NCBI GenBank assembly: GCA_028290125.1
Contig: JAQGKM010000271.1
Coordinates: 1-13,320 of the forward strand
Origin: Hyphomicrobiales bacterium
Lineage (GTDB): Bacteria > Pseudomonadota > Alphaproteobacteria > Rhizobiales > Beijerinckiaceae
DNA length: 13,320 bases
Reading direction: 5' to 3'
Shown here: positions 1 through 6,334 of the stretch, piece by piece
Layout: every line of letters starts with the position of its first letter
Position numbering within the stretch: the first letter of the stretch is position 1
Notes under the pieces: generated by a model
Told to the model about the DNA's origin: nothing
Database searches by the model: none
What the model saw: only the letters and a program-made list of their open reading frames with translations
Position numbers and translations under genes: made by a program

Positions 1-669
1 GTGCGCTTCTCGGATGTCGCGTGGATCGGCAGCATGGCGCCCGAAGTGCGCGTCTGCTACGCGTGGCACACGACCGGCATCAAGACGTGGGACGATCTCG
101 TCGCCCGCAAGGAGACGGTGTTCGGCAGCACCGCCAAGGGCACGGCGAATTACATGAATGCCTCGATGCTGCGCCGCGTGTTCGACATCAAGATCCGCCA
201 CGTGCTCGGCTTCCCCGGCAGCGCCGAACAGAAGCTCGCTCTCGAGCGCGGCGAACTCGATGCCGATTGCGGCTCGTGGAGCAGCCTGCCCGTCGAGTGG
301 ATCGCCGACAAGAAGATCAACCCCATCGTCTCCTTCTCGCCGTCGCGTGAAAGCAGCATGCCGGCCGATATTCCGTATGCCGGCAAGTTCGCCAAAACGC
401 CTGATCAGCAGGCGCTTCTGGAAATCTTCGCGGCGTCCAGCGAGGTCGGGCGCCCCTTCATCATGTCGAAAGCCGTGCCGCAGGACCGCATCGAGACGGT
501 CCGCAAGGCGTTCGACGCCAGCCTGAAGGATCCGCAGCTGCTCGCCGACGCCAAGAAGCTGAACCTGCCCATCCAGGGCATGACCGGCGCTGAGGCGGAA
601 AAGATCATCGCGCATGTCTATCAGGCCAGCCCCGAGAGCATCGCCAAGGTTCGCGAGATCACCGAATGA
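1..669 (+). CDS. TctC/Bug-family tricarboxylate-transport-type periplasmic substrate-binding protein, 5'-truncated
   Basis: The frame is open at base 1, so the GTG there need not be the start; 222 residues are visible. Family members are usually about 320 residues, so roughly 100 N-terminal residues, including the signal peptide, should lie upstream. The visible part has the features of TctC/Bug proteins: a 'T-W-D-D-L' segment followed by 'V-F-G-S-T-A-K-G-T' (ligand loop of the second lobe), 'G-F-P-G-S-A-E-Q' with 'L-A-L-E-R-G-E-L-D-A', and a C-terminal helical part ending 'V-R-E-I-T-E'. Known role of the family: binding small organic acids or other metabolites in the periplasm for a TctAB-type permease. 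No TctA or TctB is in view. The stop overlaps the start of the next gene (ATGA), so the two are probably translated together. Family call is firm; ligand unknown. Confidence 0.85.
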   Translation: MRFSDVAWIGSMAPEVRVCYAWHTTGIKTWDDLVARKETVFGSTAKGTANYMNASMLRRVFDIKIRHVLGFPGSAEQKLALERGELDADCGSWSSLPVEWIADKKINPIVSFSPSRESSMPADIPYAGKFAKTPDQQALLEIFAASSEVGRPFIMSKAVPQDRIETVRKAFDASLKDPQLLADAKKLNLPIQGMTGAEAEKIIAHVYQASPESIAKVREITE

Positions 670-1757
670 CGCTGGTCCTATCGACGCAGGACGCCGAAAA
701 GGTCCTCACCATCGGCTCCGTGATCGCCTGTCTCGAAGAGACCTACGGCGATCTCGGGCGGGGCAGCGCGGTCTATCGCGGCCGGACGGATCTCTTCCAT
801 CCGACGACCGCACACATCGGCGAGGACGTCCCGGCCGCGCATCAGTTCAAGACGCTCGATGGCGCCATCCCGCGCCGGCACGTCGCGTCGATTCGCGTCA
901 CCTCGGACATCGTCGCTTTCCCGCGCGTCAACGGCGCGCGGCGGCGGATCAAGATCCCGGCGGCGGCCGACAAGACCTATGTCGGCCTCGTCTTCCTGTT
1001 CTCGTCCGCGACCGGCGAACTGATTTCGATCCTGCAGGACGGCATGCTGCAGAAATTCGCCGTCGGGGCCATCAACGCCATCGGGGCGAAATATCTCGCG
1101 CGTGAAGATGCGCGCATTGTCGGCCTGATCGGCGCCGGCAATCAGGCGGGTCCGCAGATCGCCGCCTTGCGCGAGGTTCGGGCGATCGAAGAGGTGCGCG
1201 TCTTCAGCCCCAAGCGCGACGAGACGGAGAGCTTCTGCCAGAAGATGCAGGCTGAACTCGACATCCGCTTCCACGTCGCCGACACGCCCGAGGCCGCCGT
1301 GCGCGGCGCGGACATCGCCGTGACGGCGACCAACAGCCGCGAGCCGTTCTTTCCGGGCGACTGGCTGACGCCCGGCATGCATCTGAGCGCCATGCAGCGC
1401 GACGAGCCGATGGAGTCATGTTTCACCAAGGCCGACATCAGCGTCTTCCACACGCGGATGAAGGAGCTTGAATATGTCTCGACGGATTTCGCCGAGATGG
1501 AGCGCAAGCATGATTTCGTCATGCGCGACCATCCGCCCGGCGAACTCGACTGGCAGGCCTTTCCCGATCTCGGCGAACTCGTGGCAGGCAAGATCGCGGG
1601 CCGCACGCGCGACGACCAGATCACCGTGTTCCTGAACAGCACCGGCGTCGGCGCGCAATTCACCGCCGTGGCGAACCTGATCTACGAAAACGCGAAGGCG
1701 GCCGGTCTTGGCGCCGAGATCCCGACATCGCTGTTCAACGAAACGATGCAGCCTTGA
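666..1757 (+). CDS. Ornithine cyclodeaminase/mu-crystallin family protein (divergent subfamily)
   Basis: This 363-residue protein starts at an ATG overlapping the upstream stop (ATGA). The Rossmann dinucleotide motif is seen at residues 153-162 (VGLIGAGNQAG, glycines 156 and 158), preceded by the family hallmark 'A-K-Y-L-A-R' at 141-146 and followed by 'V-R-V-F-S-P-K-R'. The family includes NAD(H)-dependent ornithine cyclodeaminase, alanine dehydrogenase, mu-crystallin and ketimine reductases. The usual 'R-T-G/A' segment before 'AAKYLAR' reads 'K-F-A-V-G-A' (130-135), so the expected substrate-carboxylate Arg is Ala132. Arg77 sits where a Lys is usual. Asp246 aligns with the catalytic Asp of ornithine cyclodeaminase. 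The pattern resembles the subfamily some databases call tyramine oxidase subunit B, from memory. True ornithine cyclodeaminase activity is doubtful; a related dehydrogenase or imine reductase is as likely. Its partner gene encodes an uptake-type binding protein, suggesting catabolism of an imported compound. Confidence 0.85.
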   Translation: MTLVLSTQDAEKVLTIGSVIACLEETYGDLGRGSAVYRGRTDLFHPTTAHIGEDVPAAHQFKTLDGAIPRRHVASIRVTSDIVAFPRVNGARRRIKIPAAADKTYVGLVFLFSSATGELISILQDGMLQKFAVGAINAIGAKYLAREDARIVGLIGAGNQAGPQIAALREVRAIEEVRVFSPKRDETESFCQKMQAELDIRFHVADTPEAAVRGADIAVTATNSREPFFPGDWLTPGMHLSAMQRDEPMESCFTKADISVFHTRMKELEYVSTDFAEMERKHDFVMRDHPPGELDWQAFPDLGELVAGKIAGRTRDDQITVFLNSTGVGAQFTAVANLIYENAKAAGLGAEIPTSLFNETMQP

Positions 1758-1758
1758 A

Positions 1759-1775
1759 CGCAACTACCTTTTGCG
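1759..1775. terminator. Small stem-loop between convergent genes
   Basis: CGCAA (1759-1763) and TTGCG (1771-1775) form a 5-bp inverted repeat around a 7-base loop, in the 19-base gap between the convergent cyclodeaminase-family and ketoacyl-synthase genes. The position suits a two-way terminator, but the stem is short and there is no clear T-run, so the call is weak. Confidence 0.2.
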
Positions 1776-1776
1776 G

Positions 1777-2988
1777 TCAGCTCAAGCGGCGAAGCGCGAC
1801 GACGGCGTTCATGCCGCCGAAGGCGAAGGAATTGCTGAGCGCGACGTCGACGGTGCGCAGACGCGCCTCATTGGGCGTCACGTCGAGATCGCAGTCGGGA
1901 TCGAACTTCGTGTAGCCCATCGTCGGCGGCACGAGTCCCTCACGGATGGCGTTGACGCAGGCGATCAGCTCGATGGCGCCGGATGCGCCGAGACAATGGC
2001 CGTGCATCGATTTGGTCGACGACACGCTCAGCCGTTTGGCGTGGTCGCCGAACACCGAACGGATAGCCTGAACCTCGATGCGATCATTCGCCCGCGTCGC
2101 CGTGCCATGCGCATTGATGTAATCGACCTCGTCACCCGAGATGCCGGCGTCGTCGAGACAGGCGCGGATCGCGGACGCCGGACCCTCGACCGTCGGCGAC
2201 ACGATATCGCTGGCGTCAGCCGACAGGCCGCAGCCGATGATTTCGGCGAGTATGGGCGCGCCGCGCGCGCGTGCGTGCTCGAGCGACTCGATCACCACCA
2301 TGCCGGCGCCGTCCGCCAGCACGAGTCCGTCACGGTCTTCGGAGAACGGCCGACAGGCGTCGCGCGCAAGCACACGCATCGCCTCCCAGGCCTTCAGGAT
2401 CCCGTATTGCATCGGCGTGTCGGCGCCGCCCGCCAGCATGATGTCGGCGCGACCGAGCCGGATCTGGTCCACAGCCGCGCTGAGCGCGTGATTGGATGAC
2501 GAGCAGGCGGAGGTGACGCCGAAGACCGGTCCCTTCAGTCCCAATGTCAGGCTGACTTGCGCGGCCGCCGCGCCCGGCATGGCGCGCGGCACGGTGAGGA
2601 TGTGCGCGCGCTTCTTGCCCTCGAGAAAGACGTCGCGGTAGCTGTCGTCCACGGCGTCGGCGCCCCAGACCGCAACGCCGACCACGGCGCCGATGCGGCG
2701 CGCGTCGAGCGCCGCGACATCGAGTTGCGCGTGAGCCGCGGCCTCGGCCGCAGACAGCGCGGCAAGCACGGAAAAGCGGCCCATGGCCGGACGGTGACGC
2801 GGATCGATCGAGCTGTCGTCGATATGGGCGATCTCACCGCCGACATTCGTCTTCAGATCGCGGCGGTCGAGCGTCAGCGGCTTCAGGCCGCAGCGGCCTT
2901 CGCGCATCGACTGCCAGATTTCACCGGCATTGGCGCCGATGGAACACAGTCCGCCAAGACCCGTGATGACGATCCTTGTCCTGCCCAC
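1777..2988 (-). CDS. Beta-ketoacyl-[acyl-carrier-protein] synthase, FabF/NodE-like
   Basis: This 403-residue thiolase-fold condensing enzyme has the full KAS I/II triad: Cys162 in 'TSACSSSNHA', His294 in 'NAHGTATRAND' and His331 in 'KSMHGHCLGASG', plus the gatekeeper loop 'FAFGG' at 388-392. It would catalyse decarboxylative Claisen condensation of an acyl primer with malonyl-ACP in the cytoplasm. The start is GTG at 2988. It is supported by GGAAGG (2995-3000) six bases upstream, lying inside the last codons of the carrier-protein gene, and by the canonical N-terminus 'RIVITGLG'. Only one base separates it from the ACP stop, so translation is probably coupled. A dedicated ACP-KAS pair outside the main fab locus suggests a specialised acyl product, as in NodF/NodE, rather than bulk fatty acid synthesis. 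I do not assign a gene symbol because the product is not evident. Confidence 0.9.
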   Translation of the reverse strand: MGRTRIVITGLGGLCSIGANAGEIWQSMREGRCGLKPLTLDRRDLKTNVGGEIAHIDDSSIDPRHRPAMGRFSVLAALSAAEAAAHAQLDVAALDARRIGAVVGVAVWGADAVDDSYRDVFLEGKKRAHILTVPRAMPGAAAAQVSLTLGLKGPVFGVTSACSSSNHALSAAVDQIRLGRADIMLAGGADTPMQYGILKAWEAMRVLARDACRPFSEDRDGLVLADGAGMVVIESLEHARARGAPILAEIIGCGLSADASDIVSPTVEGPASAIRACLDDAGISGDEVDYINAHGTATRANDRIEVQAIRSVFGDHAKRLSVSSTKSMHGHCLGASGAIELIACVNAIREGLVPPTMGYTKFDPDCDLDVTPNEARLRTVDVALSNSFAFGGMNAVVALRRLS

Positions 2989-2989
2989 C

Positions 2990-3244
2990 TCAGGCCTTCC
3001 TGTCCGCCAGGACCTGCACGGCTTCGACGAGATTGCCGACCGTCTTCAGAGAGGCCCATGCTTCGGCTGTGTTCTGGTCGATCTCGATGTCGAACATGTC
3101 TTCGAGATCGACGATGATCTCTGCGAGCTGAAGCGAGGTGACGCCGAATTCGTCGAGAGACCTGTCGAGACTGAGCGCCGAGGCGTCGATGTTCAGATGG
3201 CTGGCGATCACCTTGATCGTGGCCGCCGCGATATCTTGTGGCAT
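2990..3244 (-). CDS. Dedicated acyl carrier protein
   Basis: This 84-residue acyl carrier protein starts at ATG 3244, with GGAG nine bases upstream. A GTG at 3268 would add eight residues but has no Shine-Dalgarno sequence. The phosphopantetheine attachment serine is Ser37 in 'EFGVTSLQLAEI', at the usual distance from the N-terminus. The usual Asp of the D-S-L motif is Thr36 here. The acidic recognition helix follows (LAEIIVDLEDMFDIEID), and the protein is rich in Asp and Glu as expected. It would carry acyl intermediates for the adjacent ketoacyl synthase, with which it forms a tight two-gene operon. The housekeeping AcpP almost always has D-S-L, so this looks like a specialised carrier. The function of the acyl product is not visible from the sequence. 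Confidence 0.88.
   Translation of the reverse strand: MPQDIAAATIKVIASHLNIDASALSLDRSLDEFGVTSLQLAEIIVDLEDMFDIEIDQNTAEAWASLKTVGNLVEAVQVLADRKA
2995..3000 (-). promoter_or_regulatory. Ribosome binding site deciding the GTG start of the ketoacyl synthase
   Basis: On the minus strand GGAAGG lies six bases before GTG 2988, within the last sense codons of the acyl carrier protein gene. This supports the GTG start and translational coupling of the pair. Confidence 0.6.
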
Positions 3245-3271
3245 GTGTTTCGGCTCCGAACCTGTCACGCG

Positions 3272-3299
3272 AGGATAGAGTCGTGGGCAGTAAACGCAA
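3272..3299 (-). promoter_or_regulatory. Possible promoter for the ACP-KAS operon
   Basis: Minus strand: TTGCGT (3294-3299) and TATCCT (3272-3277), 16 bases apart, lie about 28 bases upstream of the ACP start. Each box matches the sigma-70 consensus only partly (3/6 and 4/6), so this is a guess based mainly on position in the divergent gap. Confidence 0.3.
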
Positions 3300-3339
3300 G
3301 CTCGGCAATTTCAGACCTCGTGCGGCAGGCAAAGAGCCA

Positions 3340-3369
3340 TTGGATGCACGTTGGGGCGATGTGCATAAT
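3340..3369 (+). promoter_or_regulatory. Possible promoter for the CFA synthase operon
   Basis: TTGGAT (3340-3345) and CATAAT (3364-3369) are 18 bases apart. The -10 box matches the consensus 5/6 and the -35 box 3/6. The predicted leader would be about 25 bases. A weak Shine-Dalgarno (GAGAG, 3391-3395) precedes the ATG at 3402. The -10 box lies inside two interleaved inverted repeats, described separately. Confidence 0.35.
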
Positions 3370-3376
3370 GTCGCCC
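3344..3376. promoter_or_regulatory. Two interleaved inverted repeats over the CFA promoter (operator candidate)
   Basis: ATGCAC (3344-3349) pairs with GTGCAT (3361-3366), and GGGCGA (3354-3359) pairs with TCGCCC (3371-3376). Both repeats are perfect 6-bp arms separated by exactly 11 bases, offset by 10 bases. The candidate -10 box CATAAT falls within them. This is what a repressor operator would look like, but no regulator gene is adjacent and short dyads arise by chance in GC-rich DNA. Confidence 0.35.
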
Positions 3377-3401
3377 GAGTCGACGAAGATGAGAGCGCCG
3401 C

Positions 3402-4712
3402 ATGCGTTTGCTGCCCAGTCTGTTTCGCAAAATCGTGCACAAGGGGCGGCTGACCCTGATCGGTCCCGACGGGTCGAGCCACGAAGCCGGCCCGGGCGGC
3501 CTGCCCGACGTCACGATCCGCATTCTCGATCCGAAACTCGACTGGCAGATCCCGCTCGATCCCGAAGTGCGCGCGGCGGAAGCCTACATGGACGGAACGC
3601 TGGTCGTTGAAAACGGCACGATCCACGATCTGATGATTTTGATTTTCGGCAACAAGCGCCAGTTCGACATGCAGCCCGGCCAGATCTTCTGGAACGGCAT
3701 GGCGCGACGCTTGCGCCGGGCGATGCAGCACAATCCTGTCGCCCGCGCCCGCGCAAATGCACGCGCCCATTACGACATCGGCAACGATCTCTTCCGCCTC
3801 TTCCTCGACCGCGACCTGCAATATTCCTGCGCCTACTTTCCGGACGGCGACGAAACGCTGGACGAAGCCCAGACCAAGAAGAAACGTCACATCGCCGCCA
3901 AGCTCTGCCTGAAGCCCGGCCAGACCGTGCTCGATATCGGCTGCGGCTGGGGCGGGCTCGCGCTTTACCTGGCGTCGGTTGCGGACGTGAAGGTTGTCGG
4001 CGTCACCCTGTCGGAAGAGCAGCATCGCCTTGCCCAGGCGCGCGCGCAGGCGGCCGGTCTCGCGGACCGTGTCGAGTTCCGCCTGACGGATTATCGCGCC
4101 GTGACGGAAACGTTCGACCGCGTCGTATCGGTCGGCATGCTCGAACATGTCGGCGTGACGCATCTGCGCGAATATTTTCTGCGTGTTCGAGATCGGATGA
4201 ACGCCAACGGCGTCGCGCTCATCCACTCGATCTCGACGAAGTCGCCGCCCGGGATCACATCCGCCTTCCTGCGCAAATACATCTTCCCGGGCGGCTATTC
4301 GCCCTCCGTTTCGGAGACTTTCGCCAACATCGAGAAGACAGGATTGTGGGCGACCGACATCGAGATCTGGCGCGTGCATTATGCGCGCACGCTGGAAGAA
4401 TGGCGGCGCCGGTTCCTTGCCGCGCGCGACGAGGGCCGGCTGCCGCCCGCCTACGATGCGCGCTTCCAGCGCATGTGGGAGTTCTATCTCTCCGCCTGCG
4501 AATGCGTCTTCGACTACGGCTCGAGCCACGTCTTCCAGATTCAGCTCGCACGTCAGCGCGACGGTGTTCCGCTGCACCGCAACTACATCGAGGAAACCGA
4601 AAGGCTCTACGCAGCGCGCGAGCCGGCGTTCATGGAGCGCCTGTGGGCGAGCGCGGAACTGCAAGCGCCCTTGACCCACGCGAACGCAGGTGCAAGCCTC
4701 TCGAAAGGATAA
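3402..4712 (+). CDS. cfa: Cyclopropane-fatty-acyl-phospholipid synthase
   Basis: This 436-residue protein is predicted to transfer a methylene group from S-adenosylmethionine to the double bond of unsaturated acyl chains in membrane phospholipids. The SAM motif 'VLDIGCGWGG' is at 176-185. Family signatures are present in order: 'HYDIGNDLF' (123-131), 'YSCAYF' (141-146, with the active-site-region Cys143), 'EHVG' (248-251), 'IHSIS' (274-278, His275), 'KYIFPGG' (292-298) and Tyr362 in 'FYLSACE'. These cover the Cys, Glu, His and Tyr that hold the active-site bicarbonate in the E. coli enzyme, so it should be active. The length is slightly above that of the E. coli enzyme (382), mostly through a normal N-terminal lipid-binding domain and a short C-terminal tail. 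The start ATG is 26 bases beyond the second operator-like arm. It begins a same-strand run of four genes and diverges from the ACP-KAS operon. Confidence 0.93.
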   Translation: MRLLPSLFRKIVHKGRLTLIGPDGSSHEAGPGGLPDVTIRILDPKLDWQIPLDPEVRAAEAYMDGTLVVENGTIHDLMILIFGNKRQFDMQPGQIFWNGMARRLRRAMQHNPVARARANARAHYDIGNDLFRLFLDRDLQYSCAYFPDGDETLDEAQTKKKRHIAAKLCLKPGQTVLDIGCGWGGLALYLASVADVKVVGVTLSEEQHRLAQARAQAAGLADRVEFRLTDYRAVTETFDRVVSVGMLEHVGVTHLREYFLRVRDRMNANGVALIHSISTKSPPGITSAFLRKYIFPGGYSPSVSETFANIEKTGLWATDIEIWRVHYARTLEEWRRRFLAARDEGRLPPAYDARFQRMWEFYLSACECVFDYGSSHVFQIQLARQRDGVPLHRNYIEETERLYAAREPAFMERLWASAELQAPLTHANAGASLSKG

Positions 4713-4735
4713 AGAAAAACGACCGGGAGGATACC

Positions 4736-5713
4736 ATGCCAAAGAGCAGCCGATGGGCTTGTCTCATCGCCGCGGTGAGCTTCTTGACGTCGACGGTCGC
4801 CGCGTCCGCGCTTGATGTCGTCAATGTCGCGAATGTTTCCCGAACGCTGTTCAGCGTTCCGCTCTGGGTCGCACAGGACAAAGGCTTCATGCGCGCGCAG
4901 GGCATAGAGGCGACGAGCCGCATCCTCGACAACGCCGAAACCATCAATGCGCAATTGCGCTCCGGACAGGTCCAGATCGTGATGGGCACGCCGGAGGTCG
5001 TCATGATGGACGGCTACAAGGGCGGGAGCTTGCGCATCATCGCCGGCAACACGAGCAAGCTGCCGCATTTCATCATCACCCGCCCGGAGATCAAGACGCT
5101 CGCGCAATTGCGCGGCGCCAATTTCGGCATTCTCTCGGAAAAGGAAGGCACGACCTACATCGTGCGCGACATCGCCAAGGCGATCGGCCTCGGCCCGAAC
5201 GATTACAGGATGACCGCTGTCGGCGGCGCGCCGACACGCTGGCGCCTGTTGAAGGAAGGCAAGATTGACGCTGGGCTGCAACCATTTCCGTTGAGCTACG
5301 AGGCCGTGGCGGCCGGCTTCAACAATCTTGGATCGGCCGACAGCTATGTGCCGGACTGGCAGTTCACGTCGATCAACGCGGATGATGCGTGGGCGCGTAA
5401 CAATCGTGACCTCGTGGTGCGCTTTCTTCGCGCGATGAAGCGCGGTCGCGACTTCATGGAGGCGAACCCCGGCGAGACGGCGCAGATCGCAGCCCGCGAA
5501 CTCCAGACGACGCCGGAGCTCGCCACGCGCGCGCTCGCTGAAGCCAAGGCGATGAACATTCTCGACCCCGAACTCGACATCACACAGCCGGGCTTGAAGA
5601 AGGTTTTCGAAACGCTTCAGCTCACCGGCGACATCGCAGCAGACCAGCGGTTCGATCCCGCGAAGTTCACCGATCTGTCCTATCTGCAGGAAAGCCGCAA
5701 GGCGCAGCCCTGA
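4736..5713 (+). CDS. NMT1/SsuA-type ABC transporter periplasmic substrate-binding protein
   Basis: This 325-residue protein starts at ATG 4736, five bases after GGGAGG (4725-4730); the frame is open further upstream but overlaps the CFA gene and lacks a signal sequence there. A signal peptide is visible (positive N-terminus, hydrophobic 8-22, likely cleavage after A-A-S-A at residue 25). The mature part matches the nitrate/sulfonate/taurine/thiamine-precursor binding class: 'SVPLWVAQDKGFMRAQGI' (40-57), 'LRSGQVQIVMGTPE' (74-87), 'LAQLRGANFGI' (122-132) and 'LLKEGKIDAGL' (171-181). It would bind a small substrate in the periplasm for an ABC importer, but no permease or ATPase gene is adjacent. 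It lies 23 bases after cfa and 24 before the next gene, so it is probably in one transcript. Substrate unknown. Confidence 0.88.
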   Translation: MPKSSRWACLIAAVSFLTSTVAASALDVVNVANVSRTLFSVPLWVAQDKGFMRAQGIEATSRILDNAETINAQLRSGQVQIVMGTPEVVMMDGYKGGSLRIIAGNTSKLPHFIITRPEIKTLAQLRGANFGILSEKEGTTYIVRDIAKAIGLGPNDYRMTAVGGAPTRWRLLKEGKIDAGLQPFPLSYEAVAAGFNNLGSADSYVPDWQFTSINADDAWARNNRDLVVRFLRAMKRGRDFMEANPGETAQIAARELQTTPELATRALAEAKAMNILDPELDITQPGLKKVFETLQLTGDIAADQRFDPAKFTDLSYLQESRKAQP

Positions 5714-5737
5714 AGTTTGCGACCCAAGGAGCATCTC

Positions 5738-6247
5738 ATGAACCGCATTCTTCTTTCAGCAGCCGCGACGGTTCTGCTGGCGTCAGCCCATTCCGCCTCT
5801 GCACAGACCGACGCTGCGAACGGCGTGCTGCAGACGCATCGCATTTCCGCCCAGATGGCGCACGAGATGGTCGGCGCCGCGGTCGCGTCCTGCACGGCGC
5901 AGGGCTACAAGGTGAGCGCCGTCGTGCTCGACATGGACGGCATTCGGCAAGCGCAATTGCGTGGCGACGGCGCCGGGATCCACACGCTCGAGAGCTCGTT
6001 CCACAAGGCCTACACGGCCGTGACCTTCGAGATCGACACGATCGAACTGGTCGAGCGCTCGAAGACCGGGCCGGTCTCGACATCCATCGCCAAGATCCCG
6101 AACCTGCTGCTCGCGCAGGGCGGCATCATCGTCAAGGTCGGGAACGAAGCGATCGGCGCACTCGGCGTCGGCGGCGCGCCTGGCAGCGACCTCGACACCC
6201 GCTGCGCGCGCGCCGGCGTCGACAAGGTGCGCGACCGCCTGCGCTGA
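5738..6247 (+). CDS. Secreted GlcG/HbpS-family (heme-binding-like) protein
   Basis: This 169-residue protein starts at ATG 5738, preceded by AAGGAG (5726-5731) at six bases; a TTG at 5717 in frame has no ribosome binding site. A signal peptide is clear (MNRILLSAAATVLLASAHSA, likely cut after A-S-A at residue 22). The mature part has the GlcG/HbpS fold pattern: 'KVSAVVLDMDGIRQAQLRGD' then 'HTLESSFHKAYTAVTFE', 'GGIIVKVGNEAIGALGVGGA' and 'D-x-x-C-A-x-A-G' near the C-terminus. Some family members bind heme and sense redox state, others bind cobalamin or act in glycolate metabolism, so heme binding is only a family-level suggestion. It follows the binding-protein gene by 24 bases and both are exported, which hints at a shared periplasmic task. 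Confidence 0.85.
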   Translation: MNRILLSAAATVLLASAHSASAQTDAANGVLQTHRISAQMAHEMVGAAVASCTAQGYKVSAVVLDMDGIRQAQLRGDGAGIHTLESSFHKAYTAVTFEIDTIELVERSKTGPVSTSIAKIPNLLLAQGGIIVKVGNEAIGALGVGGAPGSDLDTRCARAGVDKVRDRLR

Positions 6248-6249
6248 AG

Positions 6250-6326
6250 CTCCCGCGCGAACCCCACGGTTGAAACCTTGCGCCAGTCGCCTCGTTAGCC
6301 GTCGCTTGTGTCCTGGCGCGCGGGAG
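6250..6326 (+). promoter_or_regulatory. Inverted repeat enclosing the GST ribosome binding site
   Basis: CTCCCGCGCG (6250-6259) is a perfect 10-bp reverse complement of CGCGCGGGAG (6317-6326), with an A-T pair and a G-T wobble extending it outward (6248-6249 with 6327-6328). The left arm starts two bases after the stop codon of the HbpS-like gene. The right arm contains GGGAG (6322-6326), the only Shine-Dalgarno of the GST gene. A second 7-bp repeat, GCGCCAG (6280-6286) with CTGGCGC (6313-6319), shares bases 6317-6319 with the right arm. In mRNA the long stem would hide the GST start; a ribosome ending the upstream gene could open it. Confidence 0.45.
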
Positions 6327-6334
6327 TTCGACCC

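Noticed and set aside
1..3. GTG at base 1 as the true start of the TctC-like gene
   Set aside because: The protein would lack its signal peptide and about a third of the fold; the frame is simply cut by the window edge.
1777..3244. Naming the pair nodE/nodF
   Set aside because: The arrangement is similar, but no other nodulation gene or nod box is visible and the residues do not distinguish it from other specialised ACP-KAS pairs.
2883..4742. 619-codon minus-strand open frame across cfa and the ACP region
   Set aside because: Runs antisense through a complete CFA synthase and out of frame through the ACP gene; composition typical of a shadow frame.
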